From the NCBI GenBank assembly GCA_018105865.1, contig CM030862.1, forward strand, positions 6,524,479 to 6,588,478: a DNA stretch of 64,000 bases, read 5' to 3'. Source of the DNA: Metaphire vulgaris (lineage: Eukaryota > Annelida > Clitellata > Crassiclitellata > Megascolecidae). The stretch's first letter is position 1. Every line of letters starts with the position of its first letter. A program made the position numbers and the translations under genes. The notes beneath the pieces are model-generated. The model was given only the letters and a program-made list of their open reading frames with translations, ran no database searches and was not told the origin of the DNA. This document shows, in pieces, positions 10,973 through 22,763 of the stretch.

Positions 10973-11336
10973 AAGACAAGCATTTTTCAGTGTGTTAGCC
11001 TATGTGATGACAATTTCTCACCACCACCAACACCACCCCGAAGTGGTCCGAATTGCCATGAATTCGCCCAGGGCAGAGGAGAATGTTTACAAACCTGCCT
11101 TCAATTCTTCAATTCCTGCAACTTCAAAGAATCACTCAATGCCTGAACGCATGACTTTAATGTAATCGCATTTTAATTAGGTTAAGCTGCTAAATCGTAT
11201 CACGAACATCGGTCTCATAGGCTACTTTGCGCATTTGTGGTCCTGGCTCCTGCCCTGCTTCAAGTAGCACTTCTTGCTGCAACACCTTTCGATCTTGGTC
11301 ACCTTTTTCTAACAATAATCAATAATCTTGACTTTA

Positions 11337-11338
<2 letters not shown>
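10973..11338. other. Unassigned intergenic
   Basis: Unique sequence with no coding frame or repeat recognised. Confidence 0.3.
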
Positions 11339-11378
<40 letters not shown>

Positions 11379-11640
11379 TTTTCATTTATTTAGATAAGTA
11401 ACGAATGGTGGAAACGCAATTATGCAGGCCTATTATATTTTCTCCCACTTAAATCCTCAAAACTAAGAAACATAAGCTAAAAACACTATTACTGCCCTTT
11501 TCATTCTGTCCTATATATCAAAGACTCGTATATTTCCTGGCGACAGTGGCCAGCGTATAATAACTTGAAAACTATTTTACAGACAAGACAAGACAACGTG
11601 AATTGAGTGGTTTAGAAGGCATTAGCCTGTTTGAAAACTA
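11339..11640 (-). mobile_element. CR1 LINE 3' end with AAT tail (reversed)
   Basis: An AAT run at 11339-11379 is followed by diverged sequence that reaches GAATTGAGTGGTTTAGAAGGC and ATTAGCCTGTTTGAAAAC, the reverse complement of the CR1 3' UTR near 905-960. The order tail-then-body shows the copy points to the minus strand. Confidence 0.5.
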
Positions 11641-11687
11641 TTACAATTTCTTCTTGCTTTTAAAAAGCCAGTTCTTCTAGGTAACGT

Positions 11688-11898
11688 CAGAGGCTGCTGC
11701 TCCACTCATGGGGGTCCCTTGCCCTCTATTGACTGCCTGGGTCCTCTCAGTGACCCCATACTTTAATGTATGCATTCTAAATAACTAGACTATAGCTCTG
11801 GTTTGTGAAAAATGTCCCCCCCCACAATGGCTAGATGTTGTCGCCCCAACGCTCCTCCATTCCCCCCCACGACTTGCCAAATTCTGGATCCGCCACCG
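11688..11898 (-). mobile_element. hAT-type MITE, CAGTGGCGG family (diverged)
   Basis: 211 bp with ends CAGAGGCTGCTGCTCCA and GGATCCGCCACCG, flanked by an exact 8-bp duplication GGTAACGT (11680-11687 and 11899-11906). Internal sequence (CCCTCTATTGACTGCCTGG, GTCGCCCCAACG) matches the copies at 8573 and 57354. Confidence 0.88.
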
Positions 11899-12000
11899 GG
11901 TAACGTTTGGATCAATTTATTGTTTCAACATGTTATAAGAATCGCAGAGTCTCTCAACAGCATCGGATAACATGACAGACTTTTTCCTTGTGCTGTGTAG

Positions 12001-15000
12001 GTCTGTATGTGTATCGCTTCGAGGTTCCGATTGGCGAAGTGTATCGCTTTTGCCTCAGCTGGAAGCAGGGTCCGTCTAAGACCCCGTTCGACTCGGAGAA
12101 GTTCGTCGCCTACGCCTTCCGCCGCTTCGCCGACGACGCAATCTGCCCGAAGCACCTGCGCCGGGAAGACGCGACCGAAGTCCATCTCGGGGAGGCCGAC
12201 TACATCGCCCTGCTGCAGAACGGTCAGTGCGCCTGCGCCGGCGAGTCCAGTGACGTCAGCGCCGGCGACGTCTGCCGTCGACCGCGTCGTCGTCATGGCG
12301 AAGACAGGTCACGTGGCGGTGAAGTGGAGTCACGTGGGGACGCCGGAGAGTCGGTCGGTAATTTTGCGAAGGGAAGGTCGGACGGAGGAGGCAACGACGG
12401 ACGTGGAACGGAGCAGCGACGACTGGATCTTACCACCCTCTTCGAGGGATACAACCGCGGGCTCGGCGGTGGTAAGAAGGGTCCTCTGGACACCGGTTGC
12501 TTGGATCCTGCTGAATCCACTTGTAGCGAAGCGACCTGGTCGCGGGGTGATGTCCCAACCGCCGCCCCTAGAGCAACGGCGTCCCTAGCTACGTCGAAAC
12601 CGAGCAGCGCGGTGGAACATCCCGGTCAGGAGGAAGTCGACTGCCATCGTGTTGCCTATTCCGACTCCGCATCGTCCGGTTTTCGTGCCGAAGTCCCGAA
12701 GACTTCTGTCGCCGATCTGTCGGAATCCGGTTCCGGATTCACGCCGGAACAGTCCAGCAGGACCGCGTCCGATAGCTCTGCGTCGTCGTCCTCCACTTCC
12801 TCGAGTGACGACGATTCGCCGGAGGACGCGAATCGAGCGGAGGGCACGGTCGGTGGTCGGATGACCGGCGACCAGACCGACGAAGAGAGGGGAGGTCCGG
12901 ACGGAGACATTTGGAAGACGTACACCTTGGAAAAGTGTCACCGCACCTCGATTCGAGCAAAAGACGCCGTTAACTTGTTATTTGCGATCGTCGGAGACGA
13001 GCGAACGTACATCATCTCATCAGCAAGTAGGGCTTCATTCTTCTTATTATTTCTTCTTCTTCCTCCTCCTCTTCCTCTTTTTTCCTCTTCCTCTTCCTCT
13101 TCCTCTTCTTCTTCTTCTTCTTCTTCAGTCGCTCTGTCCACAGACAGATTCCATACTCCAGCGTCGTCACTCCTCACTTTGAAGAGCTTTTTTCTTCATG
13201 GTTGAATACTTGTTCTTTGCCTGAAGGATCGAACATCCACTCAAGCATCGATGTCCGTGGTCGTCCATTTTATGCTCTCCCTTCCATCTTCCCCTCCTGT
13301 GCTTCTCTTAATAGGCTTAATTAAAACTACAGTAAAAAATACTGTTACTTGTAGAACCCGATCGGTATTAGAGTCAGGCCAATGGGGGGAAGAGTTTCAA
13401 TTCTTTCATTAGGCTAAATAAGTTAGTAAAATAAGTAGGCCTAAGTTATATTCAGCATGAAACGTCCCCCTTGTTATGTGTAGAGTGGACCAGTGGGGGA
13501 GTCAGTAAGCAGTGACCATAAAATTCCTTTCCTTCCCCTACAAATACTACACTCGTTAACGCGGACTTCAGGGGACCATGCATGTCTCCCGAAAACCCGT
13601 TTCAACCATATCTCACAAGAGATCGTTGAATCAGGGCAGTCAAAATGAACTGGCGCTCTTCTACCCTAGGGTTCACGTTACTGTATACGATGTATACGAG
13701 TCAATTGCAATATAACTGTCGTATCATTGTAGGCCTACGCAAAGTAATTTTCAAATTTCACTTTGGTGAATTCTTATATTGCCGATTTTCCCTGACCTTT
13801 TTGCTAATCAGCTTGTTTGGTTGACTTACTGAACTCAACATTCAAAACACTATAATGTATATATATATATATATGCTTACAATGCAGGGTGGCGCAAAAA
13901 ACCGGGCTATATTAAATGCAAAAATAATTGTGACTAGTCCAGTTTTTTGCGCCACCCTGTATATCTGTACGAGTGTACGTCTACGGCCTAGCATCGGAAA
14001 TTATAAATTAGACCTAGCGCCTGAAGTTCAGAACGTCTTCTTCGTCTAAAATTCTGCTGAAATATACTCAAAAATTGCTGTATAATCTGTATGTCTCCAT
14101 AATCGAGGCCTATGCAATTTAATAGTCAAATGATCGCGAGTAAGCGTACAAGAATTACTAGTTGAAATGATTGCGAGTCCGGTCCATTGTTGGCAGGGAT
14201 ATTTTTACACCCCCTAAAACCCCTACCCCATCATACCCCCCCCCCAATCTGAGACCGACACCCCCCATCTGAGAGCCGGATGACCTTTTTTGCTCGTCAG
14301 ACTTTTTCTGCAGGGGACCCTCAGAATATACCAACACCAACACCACCCCCAATTGATAATCCTAGAAATAACCCTGATTGTTGGTCTCGTACACTCTACA
14401 GTAACAAGGGCTTCGTGATTAATTCAATCAAACCAACTATCGTTCAACTCATCGAAATCACAGTTGAAAAAACTGATCGATTGAATATAAGGGTCTTTCC
14501 AGATCTAATGGCTGCATTTCGAGATTTCTTTTTTTTCAGATGAGCGCCTGACGTCTGCTTTGGTCTCCTCGCCGCAGTCTCTGTCGACCGACTTGATTTC
14601 CGACTTGATGCGACTGATTTCCGACTACGAATCGTTCCGACTGGTGGGGCTCGACGAAATCGGTGACCTACTTTTCCCTAGGCCTACTTCCCGCCAAACA
14701 GGTTGGAAACTATGTGATTCATTTAGCGCAACAGGGTAACTTGATTCACTTTTCCAGCTGCTATAGAAAAACTAGCGACAGATGTAAAAGGCATGATTGG
14801 GCGTTACGGCGTTTTTATCAACATCGTGCTCACGGTCTGCGTCTGTTTCACTCTATCTATAATGTAGGCCTAATGTAATGTAATCAAGGGCCTATGCATA
14901 GGCTTATTACTACTCGGGGGTGCTTTATAGGGGCCTACCAGCGATTCTCATATTCATCGGTTCTAGGCTCTCCGTTTCGTATCTGAATTTGTCTTTCGCC

Positions 15001-16174
15001 GAATAGACCACCTACCACTTTTAAAATTGTCCTTCCGCGAACCTCTGTCCATTTAGAGGCTTATCAAAGTTTACGGAAGAGAACTGGATTTTAAATAAAA
15101 GCATAAACCACCTCGTCCACCTGTATAGTGTAGGCCTATACAGTGTGGTTGGCCTTTTTACTCTTAGAAAAATCAAATACCAGAAAATCAATTAAAATGT
15201 TCTGATCTGATGGGGGCTTAGGCCCCTACTGAACACACTTTGTTCAAATCTGGTCCTTTGTGCCGCTAATTAATTTGCGTTTTCGTTTAATAATAATAAT
15301 AACAGCAACAATAATAGGCCTACTAATGCATTTACTTCTACTAATAACACTGAAATAATAATACAGTAGAACTTCGTTGTAACGTACTTTGCGGGTCTGT
15401 AAAGTAGAAACCTAGCAGGTTAGGTTGCATCCGAGCAGTGTTTATTCTAGGGCTTCTCTGGGGAATCCCCCGCCAAATTTCAAATTCTCCGCTCCCCCTC
15501 CCCGAAATTTTTTTGACATTTGGCAAGTAGTATGACCTCCTCAATGTCTGTTCCAAAAATTTAACCCCTCCCCTCAATGTCTAGATGGCTAGAATAAACA
15601 CTGCCTCCGAGGTACGTTATTTCCAATACCATCGAAAACGGTAGCGTACATGGGGACCGTGCTTTGCGAAGTTTGCGGTAAGTTATAACTGAGTCCGTTA
15701 TATCGAAGTTATACTGTAATGACGTCATTTCAAGTGTTTGTAACTGTTAATAGGAGGCGTTAGCCTGTGAAAACCGCTAAAATGTTTGAATGCCCAGATG
15801 AAGATATGGATACAATTGGAGACACTGCAGAGTACGACGAGGACTATGTACCGGATCAGTCATATCCGGATCAACCGGACTCTTTTCTGGCTCAGTATTT
15901 CACCGAGAACGATTATCTACCGGTTAACTTTCCCTACGAAGGCTCTCTGGAGTCACGTGATCACAGCGGCGATGCAGCGACACCTGGTGATAATTTTCAT
16001 CCAGCAGTTATTTCTCTCACCACAAGCCGTTCTTTTAATATCGCTCATCACATCACGGAACATGAGACAGATGACACCTTTACAGTCCAGAATAATGTAA
16101 TAATAATTATAATTATAACTGGATTTTTAAGTGGTTTAGTAGGCTTTCTCTTCGTTGTTGGTTATCTTATCTAA
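12001..16174 (+). CDS. Unrecognised multi-exon gene (5' end missing)
   Basis: Proposed exons are 12001-13026, 14540-14662 and 15798-16174. The first follows a clear pyrimidine tract ending TGTGTAG; the second follows T8-CAG. Both internal introns and the entry to exon 1 are phase 1, so the frame holds throughout. Exon 1 opens with a compact, protein-like stretch (YVYRFEVPIGEVYRFCLSW, then FADDAICPKHLRRE, then EADYIALLQNG), followed by a long low-complexity Gly/Arg and Ser/Asp region, then KDAVNLLFAIVGDERTYIISS. Exon 2 reads LISDLMRLISDYESFRLVGL. Exon 3 is acidic and ends in a hydrophobic run (about 25 residues: VIIIIIITGFLSG onward) at the stop, which would make a C-terminal membrane anchor. 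I do not recognise the family. Exon 3 is less GC-rich, has a weak acceptor, and sits just after a CR1 tail, so it may not belong; an alternative last exon lies at 16223. Upstream exons must exist before 12000 but are not visible. Confidence 0.45.
13064..13128. repeat. TTC/CCT pyrimidine microsatellite
   Basis: CCT-rich then TTC-rich run just inside the first intron of the candidate gene. Ser-rich or Glu-rich open frames across it are artefacts of the repeat. Confidence 0.9.
13885..13959. mobile_element. 75-bp MITE, CAGGGTGGCGC ends
   Basis: Perfect 18-bp inverted repeats (13885-13902 and 13942-13959; CAGGGTGGCGCAAAAAAC) surround only 39 bp. It lies beside a TA run, and similar ends (ACAGGGTGTCTC near 29255) also sit beside TA runs, suggesting a Tc1/mariner-type element that inserts at TA. 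Located in intron 1 of the candidate gene. Confidence 0.8.
14194..14376. mobile_element. hAT-type MITE in an intron
   Basis: 183 bp bounded by CAGGGATATTTTTA and TAGAAATAACCCTG, with an exact 8-bp duplication ATTGTTGG (14186-14193 and 14377-14384). The interior carries the TTTTTTGCTCGTCA motif. A relative of its right end (AATTGATAATCTTATAAATAG then CCCTG) is at 50548-50573. Confidence 0.92.
14663..15363. other. Intron sequence of candidate gene
   Basis: Low-complexity intronic DNA with four copies of TAGGCCTA (14679, 14865, 15131, 15315). No coding frame supported. Confidence 0.4.
15364..15716. mobile_element. pogo/Tigger-type MITE carrying a nested hAT
   Basis: Ends CAGTAGAACTTCGTTGTAACG and TCGAAGTTATACTG are inverted repeats with TA on both sides (15362-15363 and 15717-15718), as in pogo-like Tc1/mariner elements. 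Subtracting the nested insert (15437-15611) leaves about 178 bp, close to the copies at 22764-22922 and 39133-39304. Confidence 0.85.
15437..15603. mobile_element. hAT-type MITE nested in pogo MITE
   Basis: 167 bp with perfect 15-bp inverted ends (CAGTGTTTATTCTAG / CTAGAATAAACACTG) and an 8-bp duplication differing at one base (CATCCGAG at 15429-15436, CCTCCGAG at 15604-15611). Related to the copies at 33372-33540 and 40990-41175. Confidence 0.92.
15720..15780 (-). mobile_element. CR1 LINE 3'-end fragment
   Basis: TCATTTCAAGTGTTTGTAA, then GCGTTAGCCTGTGAAAACC match the reversed CR1 tail at 34725-34770. It ends immediately before the proposed exon 3 of the candidate gene. Confidence 0.6.
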
Positions 16175-16222
16175 GTTGACTGCAGCCATTGTAGCGTGCT
16201 AAACGAACCTGGTTGCTTGCAG

Positions 16223-16709
16223 TTGACCTTACATTCGGGTTCGACGAGATAGTACTCGATTCTGACGGTCCTTCCCGACCACCACCACCACCACCACGAC
16301 CGCCGTCAGCGTCCCGACCACGACTACACGGCCGGGTCTGGCATCCGGGTCCAGGCGGCTGCGATCCCTGCCGATCGCCGACGTCCCGGGTCCCGCATCG
16401 ACGGGGCCGCGGCGTCGCGCTGTCCTGTGGAGTCGCGCCCGGCGGGCGGTGGGGCGTCTCCTGCGAAGCGTCCGCGGCTTCTTCCGCGTGCGGTTTCGCT
16501 TCGGTCGCCGGCGACGGTCGACGCCGTCGGCCCTGAGGCTGGCCCTCCGGTCGCGCGACTACCAGGAGGGCAGCGCTCGAGGAGGAGGGGGAGGAGGAGG
16601 CGGTCGGGAAATATCCTTGAGGAGCATGTCGATGGAACTGTGCGAGGACATCGCTCCAGAATTGCCATGTCATCTTTCAGCTCCCGCTCGAAGCTCCGAT
16701 CGGGTCTGA
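16223..16709 (+). other. GC-rich coding-like block, alternative last exon
   Basis: After GGTTGCTTGCAG a phase-1 acceptor at 16223 would extend the candidate gene with VDLTFGFDEIVLDSDG and then a Pro run (PPPPPPRPP), a typical SH3-binding composition. That frame stops near 16536. A different plus frame (to 16709) reads RSVRGFFRVRFRFGRRR and then SLRSMSMELCEDIAPELPC, which also looks protein-like. Several frames are open because the DNA is very GC-rich, so I cannot choose. An AATAAA hexamer follows at 16970. Confidence 0.35.
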
Positions 16710-16969
16710 CTAATTACCGTGTTTTCCTTGTTGGTGGTGACATCGCTGGTTTTTAAAAATACCAGATTGTAGACCGAAAACGCTGAATTCATAAACTCGG
16801 TTTCGTTGAGTAAGAGAAGTTGACAGAGCATAAAGTTCAAACAGGAGTTTCACGGGAGATTTTAGTCGACCGGGCTATTTGCTTATTATATTTCAAAATT
16901 ATTACAATTGATTTATTTATAGTTTTATACCTTAAAATTATTAGCATAATTTGTACGTTTCTGTCTAAA

Positions 16970-16975
16970 AATAAA
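16970..16975 (+). other. Possible polyadenylation signal
   Basis: AATAAA about 260 bp after the GC-rich block; it could end the candidate plus-strand gene. Such hexamers are frequent in AT-rich DNA. Confidence 0.3.
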
Positions 16976-17059
16976 CTGCTCTTGCATGATTGTTGTCAAT
17001 TTATGTAGCAAAAACCAGTGGCGTCATTTCACACTTTTCTTGACTGCTAATAGGTTTGT

Positions 17060-17245
17060 TGTTGTTTGCAAATTTTTTAAATTTTAACTAATTTTTGCAA
17101 ATTTTTGGCAATTTTTGAAATTTTATAATTTTTAAAATTTGTTGCAATTTTGGAATTTTAGGGGTTGTTTTGCCAATTTTGCAAATTTGCAACCCTATGT
17201 ATTTTTGGCAAATTTTTGCAATTTTCATATTTTGAAGCATTATCA
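17060..17245. repeat. A/T-tract low-complexity block 1
   Basis: Dense TTTTTGCAA / AATTTT runs spaced roughly every 8-11 bp. The same vocabulary returns at 18290-18550 and, diverged, at 63255-63430. Confidence 0.7.
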
Positions 17246-18289
17246 TCTTATAAATTATTTTTGTCATTTCAATGTTTTATATATAGCCCGAATGAGGCCC
17301 CTGGAAAAACCAGCATTCTTTGCTGCTAAACTGCTAATAGGTTGTCTGTTGTAATAGCGATTTTAGCACAACTATATCCGTCCTACAAAGTCTATCGTTT
17401 GAGGCGTGGATAATGTGGATTCGTGCAACAAATGAATGCTCGTTGTCTTGCCGAGAACCCTGGCTTTAAGGCAGAGTTTCATAATGGAAGCATCATCATC
17501 TGTGCATCGAAGTTGGATTGGAATTCAATGTTTTATATATAGGCCCGAGAGGGGACAATCCATCCCCGTCCACCCCACCTCCACACACACACACACACAC
17601 GACCACCACAAAACCCCTCCCCCAAAAAGTCCCAGCACTGACAGAAACGTTTACATTGGACTGCGTTTCTTCCCCTCCACTTGCCTCAAGAGCCAAGTCC
17701 ATTTCCCCTAGGCCTAAAGGCTTAGAGTCTGGATAAAACACTGCTGGCATTACATTGGGTTTGACCGAAGTGTCGTGATCTCCCACCCCATCTCAAAATA
17801 TTTATGATTACATGAGGTTCACATTTTGAGCTCTGGAACAAGCGTTTTGACAACTTTTGTGGCAATCGCCTGATTTTCCTCCTACCCACGATACAATTTT
17901 CTCGTCGGTTTTTCGCGAATTCCAAACACAGATATAAAAACACGATTGCATTTGGGCTGAATATGGAGCAGGCCTCTGTTCCCCATCTATCTTGGTGACA
18001 ACGCTGATTAATTTGAATTACGTGTAGACCGTCATTTCCTAAAAGCAGTCACGTGCGCAAAATATTTACGTTCGTCCTATTCGGTAGGGGTCGTAGTATT
18101 CGCTAGATGTCGCGATGGCTTTATCACTCGCTTCTGCGACCGTTTTGAAAAAATAAAACCAATTTATAAAAATGTTTATAAAATGGTTATATCAAATTAG
18201 ACCTGAAATCGAATCGGTTTTCCTAATTTGAAAGTGAAACCGGAATGTTAAACTACTTAGTCATTTAACACTTTTCAATTGGGAGCCCT
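17246..18289. other. Intergenic, no gene seen
   Basis: Contains a CA run at 17582-17600 and a repeated phrase (CAATGTTTTATATATAG at about 17270 and 17526). The rest is unassigned. Confidence 0.35.
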
Positions 18290-18550
18290 AAAATTTTTGC
18301 AATAATGAATTTAATTGATACAAATTTTTTTGCAAATTATTGGAAAATTTTAAAAATTTTTGTTCTAATTTTTGCAAAAACTTGAAAAACTAAATTATAA
18401 TTTGAAAATTTATAATAAAGATGCAATTTTATTATATAAATTTAAGGCAAATGTTGGAAAATTTGCAATTTTTTGATATTTTTGCAAAATTTTTGCAATT
18501 TTTGCACATTAATACATTATAAATTAATATTTTCATTTTGCATAAAACCA
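18290..18550. repeat. A/T-tract low-complexity block 2
   Basis: Runs of TTTTTGCAAATT and AAAATTTT with the same composition as 17060-17245. It is flanked on both sides by copies of CCTGAAATCGAATCGG (near 18201 and 18578), so the block sits between direct repeats. Confidence 0.7.
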
Positions 18551-19322
18551 ATTTTGTACGAGCGAAGCTGGGTGTAGCCTGAAATCGAATCGGATTTGAA
18601 AGTGAAATTGGGCATCAGTGAAACAACTATGTCCTAATTATGTGAATCGCCATAAAAAATACAAGCCTATTAAAACATCACTTATCTAAGTTCCTTAAAG
18701 ACAAACAACTAAAAAATTAATCATTGTAGAAGGAAGAAATTTAAAATCGGACAAAAATGCCTGGAAATGATGATGATGACGACGACGACGACGACGATGA
18801 CGATGATGGAACGATATTTGAAATTAGATGTCTCTTAGAACTTCTCTAGGCCTAATAATTACTCCATCGATAGGGCCTATATTAGGCCGATAACAATAGG
18901 CTATGACCTACGCCATTTCCGTTCAACGGAAGCGCCATCCAGGTCTATAATCTACTTCTGACAAAGCCTAACGTGAGGCCATCATTAGGCCATCGAATCA
19001 AGCTGTACGACTTCTAGGTGGTAAAGCACGCATGAGCGAACTGGCCAATTGCCGAACTATATATACATCGCCTGCAGGTTTCAGTCTGCGCTGTCGAAAC
19101 ATAACCATCACTCATCAGTCAACCAATCAATGAACTTCTATGGCGCCCCTCTTTCGCGACGACTTTTTGGGGTCTCTTCTTTCTTGTTATTTGCTCCTGG
19201 TGAATAAACACGCCAAGCTAAATGTTTCCGTTGCATTGTCTGTCGTGATTTTGTGATATTGTTACACGTCAAGTGCCACCCCACCCTCCGCATCTAAGCC
19301 ATCAGTACATGTCCTCTGTTAT
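18551..19322. other. Intergenic, no gene seen
   Basis: Includes a GATGAC/GACGAC trinucleotide run at about 18768-18806 and one TAGGCCTA at 18847. No coding frame recognised. Confidence 0.35.
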
Positions 19323-19705
19323 CATTAGCGCAGCCACGAGGGGGCACGAGGGACCACTGCCCCCTCCAGTCAGATTGGGTGGGACAAGTTGAGGGATATG
19401 TGGAAAACCGATTAGGGGTAGCGATGATTGTAGACAGAACCGATGCGCTTAGTTTCTCTCTTACAGCTTTTGGCCACACAATAATAGATTCCAAGCAACC
19501 TTTAAAGAATGCAGCAGACCTCACGACCTGACTATAATATTACTCTAAATCTTCGGTGTCAGCGGTTCCACCCCAAATCCCACTGGATGGGGGCTCACGA
19601 CGACGCTCCTCCAAGCACCCTAGCCAGGCTAAATGGGATGTGTGTGTGTGTCTCTCTCTCTCTCCTAACGTTGCCCCCTGTTTTGAAACCCTGGCGACGC
19701 CAGTG
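19323..19705. mobile_element. Probable hAT-type element (diverged ends)
   Basis: CATTAGCGCAGCCACGAGGG at the left and CCCTGGCGACGCCAGTG at the right resemble inverted forms of the CAGTGGCGTAGCCAGG termini seen at 28425 and 38099. No convincing 8-bp duplication. A TGTG/TCTC run lies inside near 19640. Confidence 0.5.
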
Positions 19706-20780
19706 CTTGTTCACTCCGGATATAGCCTTACGAAATTATTGAACCTCTCAAATATGCGTTGAAATGTTTTCTCGGAAATAGAGGAGGCAACTAATCTTTC
19801 GTTCGAGGGATTCACCGACAACGATTTGACATCTTAGAGATCTTAACGATGAATCTTGAGATGTACAAGAATTATTTTAAAAAGAGCTTGATTTTACATT
19901 CGGTCATGACAATGATGTAAAGTTGTAAACACTCCAGCTCACTGTCTCCTAAGTCAGAGATAACTTACGATGTAGCAATATTCCGCCGCAGTAGTTTCAA
20001 CGAATCTCTAACTTCAACTGGAGTGGATTAGATTGGTGATTCCTATTTCTTAAAACCGCAAATGTTCGACCGAAACTCCATCCATGGGGCAGTGCTTTGG
20101 AGGACTCAAATTTCTAAAACTAGTGAACTGCGTAACTGCGTCATCTGATGTGTTTTAAAGATGAATTTATAATTAATTTGTTAAAAACCAAAATTTTCAC
20201 CACACCCCCAACTGAGTGTCCGGCTAAGTGACGACTCCCCACCAATCAATCATCCGATATGGTTTGTGATATGTACTGTACACTGTACAGTGCTAATTCA
20301 GTATACACGCATAACATCCATCGACTCGACTTTCCATAGAGACCTCTTGTATAGAGTAGTTGGTGGCTTATTATGTTCGTTTTCGGATGAAATGCAAAAG
20401 AAACCGGATTGAACTGACTCTGTATCATCGTGTATTGCTTCCTGGTGGTCTGCTACGCATGAGGACGATAATAGGAGATGGTATCGATGAGGGTTTTCAA
20501 CCGAGCCAGACCTGACAACCAGGCACTTTCTGACGGTTTCCAGCGCGCCACGGCGCCTCGCATTTCTCTCGTCGGTGAATTAAAACGTCGGTCGTACAGG
20601 AGAAGAGCAAGCGAGAGACACGGCGGAGCGCACGTAGAAGGACACGCAGGCGGACGCAGACGAACTGTGCGTTACCTGATAGCGTGGAGCTTGATAATAT
20701 CGACGACGACCTGTCAACCCCTTCGAGACCTTTCTAACCGGCACACCCAGATTCCCTGGGAAAGAAGAAGACCCGATTGG
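19706..20780. other. Intergenic, no supported gene
   Basis: Unique sequence. Open frames at 20478-20770 run into the microsatellite that follows and have no recognisable domain; I do not call them genes. Confidence 0.35.
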
Positions 20781-20797
20781 TTGAGGCGAGACCGAAA

Positions 20798-21153
<356 letters not shown>

Positions 21154-21448
21154 CGGGCTGGGCACGATTCCCGGGGCTGAAACTCGCTTCTGCTTAAACA
21201 AACACAGTTGGCAAATATTGTCACATGTGTTTATGGTTAAACGGAGAGCGCACTTTTGATGCACATAGGTGCACGCAACTACCCCTCCCCCTCCTTTACC
21301 TCGTCCCTCTCCCTCCCCGCCCATCCTACCCCGAAGCCAGTCTCCGACTCCTCCGCATGACAGTCCCCTCTTCTACCGTTCGAGGAATGCAACTGCGGAG
21401 TAGTATTTCCAGCTGAATCACCGCTGCCACTGCCACCACCGACTGAAT

Positions 21449-21450
<2 letters not shown>

Positions 21451-21483
<33 letters not shown>
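21451..21483. repeat. CAG microsatellite (11 units)
   Basis: Pure (CAG)11. It is not inside any supported coding exon. Confidence 0.95.
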
Positions 21484-21484
<1 letters not shown>

Positions 21485-21577
21485 CATCAGAGATCGTGGG
21501 AACATGACAGCCTCTGCAATAAATATGTCCTTCGAGCGCCCAAAGACTCAAGTCAGACGACTGCCTCCAGGATCAGC

Positions 21578-21805
21578 GACGGATGGATGGATGCATGGAT
21601 GGGTGGATAGATGGATAGATGGATGGATGGATAGATGGATAGATGGATGGATGGATGGATGGATGGATGGATACATGTATATCTCAAAACTAGCTCAAAA
21701 ATAGCGCCAATTAATGAAAGCATGTATGGGTGGATGGGTATATGTATGCATGATTGCATGGATGGAAGGATGGATGGATGGGTGGATTAATGGATGGATG
21801 GAAGG
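21578..21805. repeat. GGAT tetranucleotide array
   Basis: GGATGGAT/AGATGGAT array in two parts (21578-21672 and 21725-21805) separated by a short unique phrase that recurs at 22350-22391 (GCGCCAATTAATGAAAGCA). Confidence 0.9.
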
Positions 21806-22763
21806 AAGAATATAGACGGATGTCATCGGCCTCTCCCTCTCCAGTTTACCGTGAGAACTCCCGAAGGAAACGCTGATCGTTTGACACTGGATGAGATTTC
21901 TTGTGCCCGAATAAACTGCGCATGAGCGCAGACGTCGGTACTAGGAAACCCGAGACGGCGGCGGCGGCGGTGGGGGTGGGAGAGCGAAGGGGGTGGATGG
22001 GGAGGAGGGGACCCGACGACCAGGCATTCCAAGGAGATGTCGCAAGGGAATGCAGACAGCGGCGTCGGCGGAAGTCGAAACATCTCGTGTTTCATCATTT
22101 TTCTCTGCCATCTGCGTTTCTCTTGACACCCTCGTTGTCTCTGTTTGTCTTTCCTTCTGTCAGTCCTTCCGTCCGACCGACCCTAGTCCGTCTGTCTGTC
22201 TGTCTCCGTGCCACCGGGATCATCGTATAGAGATCCAAGGAGTTACCCTCAGATGCCTGTGAGCTTCAGTGACTTCTTAAAGCGTTAACCGAAATCATTT
22301 ATCAAGCTCGCAAATTGGATGGAGGCCCTTGGACGTCAGACTGCAGCCATCTCAAAACCAGCTCAAAACGACAGCGCCAATTAATGAAAGCACGCCCATA
22401 CACACAGACACACAAACCACCACACACACACACACACACAAACACATAAACACACAAACACACAAACGCGTTAAACATTCCACTACTTGAGTCAGCGCGT
22501 ATGAGTACCATGTTAATTTTGTCCACTCACCAAAAGCGACCGACGCTGGTCAGATGGCCTTAATGGAATCAAAAATACCACGAAATTCTCAGAAGCGTTC
22601 CGAAGATATCGTCTAGTAACGAGCCATGTATGCCCACAGTCTGCTATCCTGGCCATAAAGACACTTGCCTCGTTGAAAACTGGTTCTGTTTAATTAAGAA
22701 TGTTGTTGTCTGACCGACATCAGATTTATCTAGCGCGTTGATTTTGATGTCATCGGCTGAGTA
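21806..22763. other. Intergenic with GC-rich and CA-rich parts
   Basis: A GGC-rich stretch at 21955-22010, scattered CTGT runs near 22180, and a CACA run at 22395-22470. Short overlapping frames are composition artefacts. Confidence 0.35.

Noticed and set aside
12585..12960. Several minus-strand and alternative plus frames inside exon 1 of the candidate gene.
   Set aside because: Only the 11988-frame runs from a real acceptor to a usable donor and starts with protein-like sequence.
16167..16673. Minus-strand gene of 168 codons.
   Set aside because: Gly/Arg/Pro-rich composition comes from GC-rich DNA open in several frames; the plus strand has better splice context.
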